DNA of 64,000 nt, taken from [Phialemoniopsis] sp. UDSM-2020. Its lineage: Eukaryota > Ascomycota > Sordariomycetes > Thyridiales > Thyridiaceae. The notes under the pieces were generated by a model. That model was not told the origin of the DNA. It was given only the letters and a program-made list of their open reading frames with translations, and ran no database searches. The stretch is from assembly GCA_018873225.1 (NCBI GenBank), contig JAEILZ010000007.1, forward strand, positions 620,001-684,000. The letters are read 5' to 3'. The position numbers and the translations under genes are program-made. Shown in pieces: positions 30,851 through 43,300 of the stretch. Each line of letters begins with the position of its first letter. The first letter of the stretch is position 1.

Positions 30851-33301
30851 ATGGCGGCCGCAGAGAATGTTGGTCTGGGAAACCAGGCAATCTTGACAAA
30901 GATTGACAAGCTTCGAGAAACAAACGTCGGCGCGATCATCCCCCTGCCACAGGTATGTTCAGCAACTGTCCCGACATCGGCCTTACTGACTGTTCAGCTC
31001 GTGGTGGTTGGTGACCAATCGTCTGGAAAGAGCTCCGTTCTCGAGAGCCTTACTGGCTTCTCCTTTCCTCGAGCTGCAGGATTGTGTACTCGCTATGCTA
31101 CGCAGATCACCTGCTCTCGAGACGCACAGAGGAAGATCCTGGTCTCGATCATCCCGCGCCCGGACGCGGAAGGCGCCCTCGAAGATCGCCTCCTCGCGTT
31201 TCGTCGGCGGCTGGACGAGATGAACAATGAGGATCTTGCTAAGATCTTCGAGGAGGCACGTAACCCCCTGCCACTGCATTGAAAGGAAATTCTGCTGACA
31301 ACTTTGCAAGGCTACCACCGCTATGGGAATTCGTATGAGCACTGAAGACAGTTCCCCTCATCTCTCTGCCTTCAGCCAAGATATATTAAAGATCGAGATT
31401 AGTGGGCCTGAGGTAAGCATTGCTCATCTTGCATGCGCTGGTCTGACACGTACGGGGTAGCAAGTTCATCTTACGGTGATCGACGTGCCTGGCATTTTTC
31501 GAGTTGCCACGCCTGGTAGGTTGCAACTCGATTAGCATTTATGCAGGAGACTATTAATTAGCGGGTAGGCCTGACAACCGAGAGCGACGTCGTCCTTGTC
31601 AAGAACATGGTCAAGGGCTACATGGAGGATAGGCGAACTATGTGTGCATCCACGGAATAGTCTTCTCGAGTGCTCCAGTTGGCTGACGCCGTCTAGAATC
31701 CTCGCCGTCATGCCCTGTAATGTTGACATTGCGACGCAGGAGATTCTCAAGCTTGCCGAGGAGGCAGACCCCGACGGCGCTCGCACAATGGGTGTCTTGA
31801 CAAAGCCTGACCTTGCCACCGAGAGGGCTACCCAAGACGCAGTCATCGACCTCGTCCAGGGTAGGCGGAACAACCTGAAGCTTGGGTACTCTGTAGTCAA
31901 GAACCGGAGCGCAGATGACTACGAATCTACCATGTCGGACCGTGTTGCCGGCGAGCTGGCCTTTTTCATGGCACCCCCTTGGTCGTCTATTGCCGGCCGC
32001 TGTGGCATTGCCTCTCTGAAGAACACGCTGCGAGAGCTACTGATGGAGATCTCGAAGCGGGAGCTGCCTCATGTCAAGTCTGAGATCGACAAGCGTCTGC
32101 GCGAGTGTGTTGCCCGGCTGGATGCTATGGGCGAGCCTAGGGCAGACGAGAGCGCCCAAAGGCAGTATCTCGTAAGAATTGCCTCTCGCGCGCAAGACCT
32201 CACCAAAAGCGCCCTCAACGGCTTCTACGCGGGTGAAAGCCTCTTCGAGCAGCCAGGCTTCAGGCTGATCACGAGGATCATCAAACTAAACGAGGTGTTT
32301 GCTGACATATTCTGGAAGACGGGCCATTACCAACACTTCAGACCCTCATGGAGTGACGAAGGAGAGGACATGTTTGGAGACGGTGTCGAGAACCTCCCCT
32401 TTGAAGTACCCCTTGATGTTTATGACGAGCTGAGAGACATCATTGAGGTTGAGGATTACGAGTGCCCAAGGCCTCTGAAGGGACCGATGACACCTCTCAT
32501 CCGGGAGGTCTACGAGTCTAGCCGCGGACCAGAGCTCGGCACGGTAAGCACATGGCAATTCCCGTTATTCATTGCACGCGGGTAGCAGTAGCTTACTGTT
32601 CCTAGTTCAATGGAACCGTCCTCGCCTCCGTCTTTGACACCGTATCGCAGAAATGGGAACGTCTTGTGCTCTCCCACGTCAGTAAGGCCGTCGCCCTTGT
32701 CCACGACTATATCTATAAGCTTCTGTGTCACCTCTGCCCCGACATGGCGGTCAGAGATCAGTTTTGGGGGAACTTCCTTGAGGAGGAGCTGTGCGACCAG
32801 TACCGGCGCACTATGGCACACGCGCGGTTTCTCTTGAGGATCGAGCGTAGTAGTAAACCTGCCACCTACAACCACTACTTCAACGCAACCCTCCAGAAGA
32901 AGCGTCAGAAGAGGATGGCAGATTCCATGAAGAACCTCGCCTTCAAGGCCAACCCACACGAGTCCAGGGATTATGTTCCCCTGGATCAGATTGGAACGCA
33001 TGCTACGGATAAAGACAATAGCCAGCAAGTATGTGAGGACATCCTTGACACTCTTGAGAGCTTCTACAAGGTCTCCCGAAAGCGCTTCGTCGACACAATC
33101 TGCCAGCAAGTTGTCTACTACCACCTACTCGAGGGTGACAATAGCCCGCTCAAGCTCTTGTGTGCCGACCGGATATTGACACTTAACGCCGAGCAGCTCG
33201 AAATGATTGCGGGGGAGGATGTCTTGTCAAAAGAAAAGCGCCAGGTCCTTGGCCGAGAACTAGACAGCTTGAGAAAAGCCATCAAAGTGCTACGCGGTTG
33301 A
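30851..33301 (+). CDS. Dynamin-like GTPase, seven exons
   Basis: A 710-residue large GTPase of the dynamin/Mx-type superfamily, which self-assembles on membranes and uses GTP to remodel or cut them. Exons: 30851-30952, 30998-31255, 31311-31412, 31461-31515, 31569-31641, 31697-32543, 32606-33301. G1 is GDQSSGKS at 39-46, the G3 switch is DVPG at 162-165 and G4 is TKPD at 231-234. The middle/stalk region follows (IKLNEVFADIFWKTGHYQHF), and the last 100 residues form a helical GTPase-effector-like segment. No PH or Pro-rich domain is present, as in fungal Vps1/Mx-like forms. The second intron needs a GC donor (GAG/GCACGT) to keep phase; all others are GT-AG. The frame is otherwise complete. It is more divergent than a core Vps1 or Dnm1, so a lineage-specific paralogue is likely. 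Confidence 0.85.
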
Positions 33302-34449
33302 TATCATCCTCGCAGGTTGGGCCGGTACGATTAGCAATTTCGCTTCAAGATTTGGGTACGGCGAGGAAAAGGGAATCGCACTTGGACAATATTGACCCAG
33401 GCTACTGACTCTCTGTAGGTACGCAGGGTGGCAGATGACTTCCATGGCCGGGCAGGAGAACAAAAATGATCAAACAGAGCAACATCTCTTCTCAATTCCC
33501 CTTTTCTGGTGACCAAGCGTCCTTGACCATTATTTCGCCCTGACACTCATCGCGATCACCGATGTCTTCGCAGCCTGGACATCTATCAACGAAACATGGA
33601 AAATTCCGTATCGCCGCGCTTACATCCGAGATAGGCCGCCCCGTGTCATGATGAAAATTACGTCTTGGAAAAAGGCCATTCTTCGTTGCGTTTTATTCAT
33701 GCATGAATATGACGCCGTCACCAACCCCTTTTCGAGGATAAAACCCGTACGGCAGATCCTACCGTGAGTCAATCGTTGGATCGGGCAGCATACTCTTCTT
33801 GCATGTAGGCAGGACGCACATGCCGATTCGGTGGACACCAAAATATGGGACCTCCACATACTCCAACATCATTCTTAGCTACCAGAATGACTGCCGCTCG
33901 GGAATGCCATAAGTAATGCTGCGTTGAGACCTTGTCATAGTCATTAGCTACCTCACCGGGTGGAATGAGGCGGATCAAAGTCACAGTATTGGCCTTCAGC
34001 ACCCCAAGATCGTCCACCATTGATCGCCAATCCGAATAAGACTGTCCAACACTTTGGCCCGGGCCAGAATTTGCTGGATACTCGGCCAGCACAAGACTCG
34101 GCCCACGGATTGGCGGTCGTGGAAGTGACTAAAAAGTGCATCAGAATCGTTACGCACATCAATTTTTGCGGCCGGTCGTCAGGCTCAACTACATTCCACG
34201 TCTCGTTCTGAACGCCCTTCTGTAGGTCCCGGGAATGACCATTGACTGCAAACAAAGTTGACCACGCAATTCGATCAACCGCTCCGCAGACACAGCCTGG
34301 CAAGTCATGCCAGCCTGAGCCATTCAAGCAACCACTAATGACGACAATTTCGATGCTAACAAGGGCCGCAGGGATGACAACGAGGCTGAGAGTTTGAAGA
34401 ATCTGTCAGGCTACTTCGTTAAATTACAAAGCGTATATGAAGTGTCTGA
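33302..34449. other. Intergenic stretch with unassigned - strand frames
   Basis: Two overlapping - strand frames (33769-34092 and 33953-34327) have coding-like composition. One contains SGPGQSVGQSYSDWRSMV and VSTQHYLWHSRAAVILV, the other CVCGAVDRIAW. They could be exons of one small gene or relics; I could not join them with good splice sites. Nothing else is seen. Confidence 0.35.
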
Positions 34450-36929
34450 TTACGATACGGTGCCATGAATCCGCATGGCATGATTCTGCAGATGCGTCCG
34501 GCTAGTCAAGATCATATCGCAGAGAGAGCACTCGGGCTTTGCATCCGCCGGCAGCTGCTTGAGGTGCCTGCGCCTGAAGTGCTTGCTTAGGTCACTGGCT
34601 GTATAAAATTCTCGAATCAGTTCGTTCACAGAGGGATCACTGGTTTCCAGACGAAGCGCCGCACCCAAGCATAGAAAACACCTCCTCGGCCGCTCCCGCT
34701 CGTGCTTCACAAAGACAGATAGAGCGGCGACAGCAGCGGGGCTCTCCTCCTTGGACTCAGAAACCGGATTGGGTGTCGGAATACTTGTCGAAGTGCAGTT
34801 ACGACGGGCAGTCCTTCCCTCCTGCACAGAGCAGTATGCGATGATTGCTTCGATCGCTTTGTCCCTGCGTTCGTAATAACCACAAAGGCTCGCATCGACC
34901 GGCGCGGTAAGGGCGGCAACTAAGCGTGTCTGTGCCGGGAACTGAGGACGACCGACATGTTCATTACTTTCGCCGGAGAAGCCCGTACCCTGGAGTTGAC
35001 GCTCGATATCGTCTACAGCTTGCTTATCCGTCCATTTAGCTCGGACTTGATAACGTAATTTTCTCCGTAGCATCTGCTTCACATTTCGTAGTTCACGGCG
35101 CACTTCGACATATTGCCGAGAGCCATAATGCAGTCCTCCAAGATCCTTCATCAACCTCTTCACATGAGGATGCATATTGACCGTCGCCGACTGCTCAGCG
35201 GTCAAGTTCAGGGGTCGACGCTTGCTGATCGAGTGAGCTACACTGCAGGCCTGCTTGACCAGTGCCTGCTGCGGGTCGCGACCACGAAGAATGGCCCAGG
35301 TGTCTACGCAGATCTCGCGCCCGAGATAGTTCCTCTGAAAAGGGTCCGAATTCGCATGACCCAGCATGAGATTTCGAAGGGCATCACTGACGTCTCCTAC
35401 CGCAAGTTAGCCAAGACCGGAGTCTCCTGTCGAGTTGACATATGCAACAGACCACTCTGATCGAACTCGTTTCCCGCGTTGTAGCGAAGATTGTAAGGGA
35501 TCGTGCCGATTTCGAGGCCTAGGATCTCGCCAATTCTCTTGGTCCACCCTGCCATCATGCCGTACGTGATAGGTTCTATTGCAGATAACTCGTATCCTGT
35601 CAAAGTCTGAACCGCACGGCGGAATATACATATTCCGGCTAGGTCGGGTCTCAGAGGCAAACGCAGCTCATGCTCACCCGTGTGGATGTCGAGATTGTCG
35701 AGCTGGTTGGGGGACACAAGGCTGGATGCGAGGAAGGCCCGGTGTCGGAAGAGGATACCGAGGAGGAAGGCATGAGGGCTGAGGAGGAGAGAGGGGTCGA
35801 AAATGGTCTCGGGGATGTAAAAAGTGTTCCTGTCATCCTCAAAGCCTTCAGCATCATACACATAGCAGACCCCGGGTGGGGAGATCTTAGCCTCTGCAGT
35901 ACCACACTTACACCTCCTTATTACCGATGTATGTCTTGGTGAACTCCAAAGTGAAGTGTATCATGATGTTATGTGGCCCGCCCGTGGGATCTCTCGTTAA
36001 CACTACCCGTATGTCACCGAACCGAAGCCGCAGGATGGACTGCGGACGAGCGCCAGCAGGGGCCAGAAGGAGGAGGAACAAGACCGCAAGGATACGAATT
36101 TCTCCGAGTTCAAACGATTTGTCGGTCGTGCTGAGTGTCTTTTCTATCTGCTCCTTGAGATCGTCGATCGTCATGCAACGGTTTTTCCTCCTCTGGCGGC
36201 TAAGCCCGTGCTTCCGCGCCAAGGTCTTCAGGGCCTGCCGATGCTGTAAGCGCCCGCCATTATCTGCTATATGTCAATTATGGACTCACCTTGTGTGTTT
36301 TACGGCCCAGCTTCGATTCGAGCTTCGTACCCGTGGCCCTCTCGTATACTAGGCGGTATTGCTTCCATGCGGTTTCTAGCGAGCTCTCCTTCATCGTGCC
36401 CTTCTTCCTTCGGCCGCCCTTGCCTACCTTCTGGTGCAGAAACCAGTCGAAGAATTTGTAGAGCATGCCGACCGACACAGAGCCAAAACATTCCGCAGGC
36501 TGGCGGAGGAGGACCTTAGTGCAGAAGCTGTATGACATGGAACAATATCAGCATCACCTTACCGAGGAGAACGTCGAGCGACACCTACGTGATCCATTGA
36601 GCCTCAACAGTGTCGAGCTGTTTTCGAGTACCTGTGGCGTACCCATCGTCGAGGCCGTCTTCGTCGAACTTGTCGATTCCTGTACGATAATATTCAGGTG
36701 GGTGGACATTCCCATTGAAGAGTCGAGGCGGACAATCAACCGTATCATCAACGATAAACTGTTCGACGTCGAGATCTCCCTGTCCGTCATCGGAGCAGTC
36801 TATTGCGTCACTCGTATCCGTTGCGGACTCGCATGCCTCGTCTCCGTCAAAGGCATCTCGATCATCGGCCCTCGAGGAGAACGACGAGTCTGTCGTGTAA
36901 TCGACGTCGGGGTCTCCGAGGCATGCCAT
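34450..36929 (-). CDS. DUF3435 (FluG-type) tyrosine recombinase with C2H2 fingers, five exons
   Basis: A 744-residue protein. Exons: 36589-36929, 36290-36527, 35912-36243, 35453-35829, 34450-35396; all GT-AG and in phase. Residues 1-110 are acidic. The family block KFFDWFLHQKVGK lies at about 140, and the catalytic core follows: Arg259 in AGARPQSILRLRFGD, YNLR with Arg419, His443 in LGHANSD, and Tyr453 in FQRNYLGR as the probable nucleophile. This is the tyrosine-recombinase R...R-H-Y set; the first His of HxxR is replaced by Tyr, as is common in this family. The C-terminus has C2H2 fingers (CSLC with H735 and H740, and an earlier CFLC pair). DUF3435 members include the captains that move Starship elements; related FluG-type proteins are not all mobile. 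No inactivating change is seen. The start ATG is 36929, about 380 bp from the AT island. Confidence 0.85.
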
Positions 36930-37310
36930 CGCGAGACGAGCAAGATATCGGGGACAGCCGCCGTGACGGTGTCGAGGGGCGGGAAGGTATGAGGTTGGAG
37001 GGGCGACGACTCCCACGACCCAGGACGAACCAGTCAGTCCTTAAGTACCAGAGAAGAAGCCATTTTTGGAGGTTTGTCCTCTACTTTTTCGCAGTGAGAG
37101 AAGATAGCTGATGGACGTGGAGACGATTTGTCAAGTCCCACATAAAGCTAGTGGTGGGACGCTAAGTGGTACTTAAGCCAGTACTTTGCAATACATTGGG
37201 GTGACTTGTTGTGGACCAGTCGGGGCCTTGCATCCAATGGGCTCCTGGCAGCTGTGCCGTCTGTCTTGAAGGGCACGCCTACCTAAAAAGGTGGCATTAC
37301 AGCCGTCTCA
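36930..37310. other. Junction region between gene-bearing DNA and the AT island
   Basis: Upstream region of the DUF3435 gene. Composition stays normal up to about 37308 and then falls within some 20 bases to nearly pure A+T. No gene is seen. This is where an element end should be sought if the left region is mobile. Confidence 0.6.
37277..37295. repeat. Short inverted repeat next to the junction
   Basis: GCCTACCT and AGGTGGC can pair into a seven-base-pair stem with one bulged T and an AAAA loop, 12-15 bases from the composition switch. It may be chance, a weak terminator-like hairpin, or part of an element end. Confidence 0.4.
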
Positions 37311-40300
37311 ATTATTCATAAAGTAATAATTAATAAAAAAATATTTAATTAATAAATTTTAAAAGATTATTATAAATAAATTAAATTAATTAAAAAGAAA
37401 ATAAAAAAGAAATTTAAAAAGAATTTAAAAAAATTAATAAAAAATAAATATATTAAATAATATTAAAATTTAATAAAATAAAATAATAAAATTTATAATT
37501 AATAAAAGAAAATTAAAATAATAAAATTTTAAATTTATAAAATAAATCTTATAATAAAATAAAAGAATATTTATTAATAAATTTATAATAAAAAAATAAA
37601 TAAATAAATATTAAAAAATAAATATAATTTTTATTAAAAAATTAAATAAAAAATAAAATATAAAAAATTTTAAAAATTATTTTTAATTATATATTAATAT
37701 TAATTAAAATATAATTTAATAATATAAAAATAATTATATTAATTAATAATAATATTTAAAAAAATTATATTTCTTTATAATTAATTAATAAATTTAAAAT
37801 TTTATAAATTTATAAAAAAAATTTATATAAATTATTTATAATAAAAAAAAATTAAATTTAATATAATAATAAAATAATTAATTAAAAAATTATATAATTT
37901 TTTATTTAAATTATTTTCTAATTTATTTTAATAATTTTAAATATTATAAATATAATAAATTATAATATAATATTAAAAATATTATAATTATAATAAAATA
38001 ATTTATATATTAATTAGTTTATTAGTTAAATAATATAATTAAAATAATTATATTAAAAATAATTAAAAGAAAATTTAATTAATAAAGCTTTTTAAAAATA
38101 AAATATATATAAATTATTAATTTATAAAGTATTATTATATTTTAAAGAAAAATAATTTAATAAAATTATAATAATATTAAAAGAATATTATTAATATAAA
38201 AAATTATTTTAATTAAAATTAAAAATAAAACTATTATTATATTTATATTATAATTATAAAATACTATTAAAATTAAAAATTATATTTAAATTTTAAAAGA
38301 TTTATAATTTAAATAAATTATAATTTAAAAAATTAAAAAAATATTTAAATAAAAACTTATAAAAAGATTTTATTTAATTTTTTTTATTATTAATAAAATA
38401 TTTAATTCTTTAAATATTAAAAAAGAATAATAAATAAAAAATATATATTAATTATTAATAATTTAATAATATTATAATTAAAAATTAATATTTATTATTA
38501 TTAATTATAAAGCTATATAATAAATTATATAAAGTTAATTAATTTATAATATTAAATCTATTAAAAGTTTATAATTTAATTTATATTAAAAAAGAATATA
38601 AATAAGAAATTATATTTAAATTTTATTTAAAATATTTTAAATATCTTATTATATTTTTTAAATTTATTAATATATTAATTTTATTTTAAAATATAATTAA
38701 TAATATATTATAAAAATATTTTAATAATTTTATTATTATATATTTTAATAATATTTTTATTTATTTTAAAATATTAAAAGAATATTAATAATATATTTAT
38801 AAAGTATTTTAAAGTTTTTAAAAAATAAATTTATTAATAAATCTTAATAAAAATTAATTTTATATATAAAAAATAATATATTTTAAATATTTAATTTAAT
38901 TAAAAGAAATATAAATAAATTTAATTAAATTTATAGTAATTAAAAATTAATTAATATTTAAAAATATTAAAAAAGTTTAATTCTTTTTAAAATTTATAAA
39001 TTATTATAAATAATTTTTAAAAAAATATAAAAAATTAATAATATTATTAATTAATTTTATTAAAAAAAATAAAACTTTTAAATAAATTAAAAAATATTAA
39101 AAGATTTTTAATAAGATTAAAAAATATCTTTTTAATAAATTAATTATTAAAATAATTAATTTTAATTAATTATATAAATTAAAAATAAATACTTTTAATT
39201 ATATTTTAAAAAAATAATTTAAATAATAAGATAATAAAAAAGTTTTATATTTTATTATATTCTTTTTTAAAAAACTATATAAATTAAAATTTAATTATTA
39301 AATTTATAATAAAAAATTAATAATTATTATTAAATATTTTAAAAAATAAAGATTTTATTTATTTTATTATCTTTAAAAAACTTAATAAATAATAAATATA
39401 ATAAATAAAATTTCTTTTAAAATTTAATTATAAAATTATATATAAAAAAGAATTAAATAATAATAAGATTAATACTTTAAATTAAAGGTTTAATTATAAA
39501 TAAAGAATATTTATAAATATATAAGTAATTATATAAATAAATTTAAATAAAACTTTTAAAGAAATTTTATAATAAATTTTAATTATATTATATTTACTAA
39601 ATAATTATAAAATATATAATAAAATTTAATAAATATATCTAATAAATAATTAAATAAAATTAAAAAAAATTAAAAAACTTTTATATTATAATAAAAAATT
39701 ATATCTTTTAATTAATTTATAATAAAATTATATTAAAAAAATATATAAAATTAAAACTTATAATTACTAAAGAATTATATAAATAATTATATAAATATAA
39801 TAAATATATAATTCTTTATAATTATATTAAATTATAAAAAATATAATTAAAAATTATTTATAATATAATTTTAATAAATTATTAAAATATAAATTATATA
39901 AAAAATTTTAATTTATATTAATTTTAAATAAATTATAATATTTAATTATTATAAATTTTATTATTAAACTATTAAAATTTAAAAGTTTTATAATAGAAAT
40001 TAAATATAATAATATTTTAATAATTTTAAAAAGATTAATTAAATATATTTATTTTTTATTATTTAAAAAAGTATATATAATAAAATAATTTATTTATATT
40101 TTTTTAAAAATTATTATTATTAATTATAAATTATTATATAAAATTATTATAAATAAAAGAATAATTTATATATTAAAATCTTATATTTTATTAATAAAAT
40201 AATTAAAAACTAATAAAAAATTTATAATAATTTATTATTTTTAAATAAATAATTAAATAAAATAATTAAATTAAATATTAAAAATTTATTTATAAAATTA

Positions 40301-43300
40301 TATTAATTATAAATAAAATAATTAAATAAAATTATTATTATTTATATAATTTATATATAATAATTTATTAATAAAAATTATTAAGATATTATTATTTTTT
40401 ATAAATTATAAATAAAACTTTAAAATTTATTAAAAATTATAAAATAAAATTAATATAAAATTTATAATTTTTAAAGTAAAATATTTTAAAAAATTATATA
40501 TATTTTTAAAAATAAAACTAAAATTTATATAAAAATATATTATATATTATTATAATTAAAAAAAATAAAAAGATTATTTTTTTTAAAAAAAGATATAATT
40601 TATTTATTATAAAAAAATATTATAATTAAATAATTTAATAATAAATTAAATTATAAAAAACTAAAACTATTTAAAATTTTATAAAAAATATTAATATTTA
40701 ATTATAAATTATTATTATTATTATTAATATATATTTATAATATTTTTTATATATTCTTATTAAAATTAATCTTTTAAAAAGTTTAATTAAATAAATTAAT
40801 AAAAAAAAATATAAAAAAAAAAAATATAAAATTAAAAAAATATTTAAAGAAAAAATATTTAATAAAAAATATTTAATTAAATAAAAAGATTATAATAATA
40901 AAAAAAATATTTAAAAATTTATTAAATATTTATTATATTATATAAAGATATTTTAATAATTTTATTAATAAACTTAATATTAATAAATATTAAATTATTT
41001 AAATTAATAGTATTTTAATTAATTATATTAAAACTATTAATAAATTATATTTTAATAATAATTTTTAATTTTCTTTTTTTTTATTCTTTTAATTTATTTA
41101 TATTTTATAAATTATATTATATTATCTTTATATTTTTCTTATAAAGTAAATAATATTATTTCTATAAATAAATAAAATATATAAAAAGCTTTAAAAGTTT
41201 TTCTTTTATTTTAATCTTTTTTTATTTTAAATATTTTATTTTAATAATTATATAAAATATTATTATAATTAATATATTATCTTTTTAATTAATAAAATAA
41301 TAATATATATAAATACTTATAAAGATATTTATTTTATTATAAGAATAATTATAATAAATATATTTTTAATATTCTTTTATTTTTTTAATTATTTTATAAA
41401 TTAATTTATAATTAAAATAATATATATATAATATAATTTTAAAATTATTATATAGAATTTTATTTAATAAAATATTATAATTTTTTAATATTTAAAATTT
41501 TTATTTTTTAATATAATTTAAAGATATAATTATTAAAAAAGAATAAAAAGAATTAAAAGAAAAATTTAATATTTATAATAAAAATTAAAATTTAATAGTT
41601 TAAATTTTAAAAAATAATTAAAATTATTAAAATATTAATTTAAAAAAGAAATATTATATTATAAAATTAAGATATAATATTATAAAGAGATAATTTTAAA
41701 TAATTAAAACTAATAAATAAATAAAATAAATAGAATTATTTTAAAAAAATAATTACTTATAAAGAAATTATAATTAATTACTATAAGAAAATAATTTATT
41801 ATAATAAATTTATAATTTAATTATTTATATATATAAATAATATTTATTTTAAATATTTATTTAAATAGTTTTTTAATATTTAAAATATTTTTATTTAATA
41901 ATATATCTTTAAATAAAAACTATTTTAATTATAATTAATTAATCTATATTATTATTTTATATTTATTATTTATTATTAATATAAATCTTATATATATTTT
42001 ATTTTAATATTTTAAAGATTTAAAATAAAGAATTATTATAAAGCTTAATTTAAATTATTTCTATTAAAAAGAAGTTTTAATTATTTTATATAATAAAGAT
42101 ATTAAATAATTTTATTAATCTTTTTTATAATATTTAATAAGAGATTAATTATAAATAAAATTAAAATTATTATAGTTTTAATAATATTTAATTAAATAAT
42201 GTTATTTTTTATTAATAAATAAATATTTTTTAAAATAAAACTTAATTCTTATTTAAATAAAGATTTATAATTTTTAATAAGATTTATAAATACTTTTTAA
42301 AATTAATCTTATAAAAATAAATTAAATTAATAATTTTATTTTTTTAATTAATTTAAATCTAATTAAAATTATTATTTTAATAAATTATTATTTTAAAAAA
42401 TCTTTTAATATTTTTAAAATTCTTTATTTTAAATTTCTTTATAAGTTTTTTTTTAAACTTTATAGTTTTAACTTTATCTTTTAAATAATAATAATAAATA
42501 ATATTATTTATATAAAAAAATATATAAATAAAGTTATTATAAAAAGTATAAAGCTTTTCTTTTAATTATTTAAATTCTATAAAAATAAAAATTTAAAAAA
42601 GAAGTTTTAATTATAATTATAATAATATTTTTAATTTATAAAAAGTTTTAATAAATTATTTAATTTTATTTTAATAATTAAAATCTTTTAAAAATTTAAT
42701 ATAAATCTGTTTATTAAGTATTATATTAATAAAAGTATTAATAATATTTATTTATTTTATTTTTAATTTAAATCTTATAATAATAATTATTATTATTTTA
42801 AATAATTTAATAATAAAAATAATTATATAAATATTTTAATTAATAATCTTTTATTAATCTTTTTTTATATAAATTTAAACTTTAAATTTTATTAAATATT
42901 TCTAATTATTAAACTTATAAATAAATATTTATTTAAAAAAAAATAATTTATTTTTAATTTTTTTTCTTTTAATAATCTTTATAATATTAATATTTTAAAT
43001 TTTATAATATTTTAAGCTTATAATAATAAATTAAAAAGAAATATATAATTTATTTTTAATTTTTTATTAATTTTTAAATATTATAAATAGTTTAAATTAA
43101 TAAAGATATAAAAGAAAGTTATTTTTTTTTTAATTCTTAATAATTAAATTTTTAAAATTAATTATAATTATAAAAAAAATATAAATTTTTTTTTTTATTT
43201 TATTTAAAAAGAATTTTATAATTATATAGCTTTTTAAAATATTTTAAGTATTTTAAAGGCTATTATTTAATTAATTTTTAATAAAAGTATAAGTTCTATT

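Noticed and set aside
37297..37308. TTAC near the junction as a Starship target site
   Set aside because: A single tetranucleotide occurs often by chance; the TTAC(N7)A pattern I recall for some elements is not met, and no matching direct repeat can be seen in this window.
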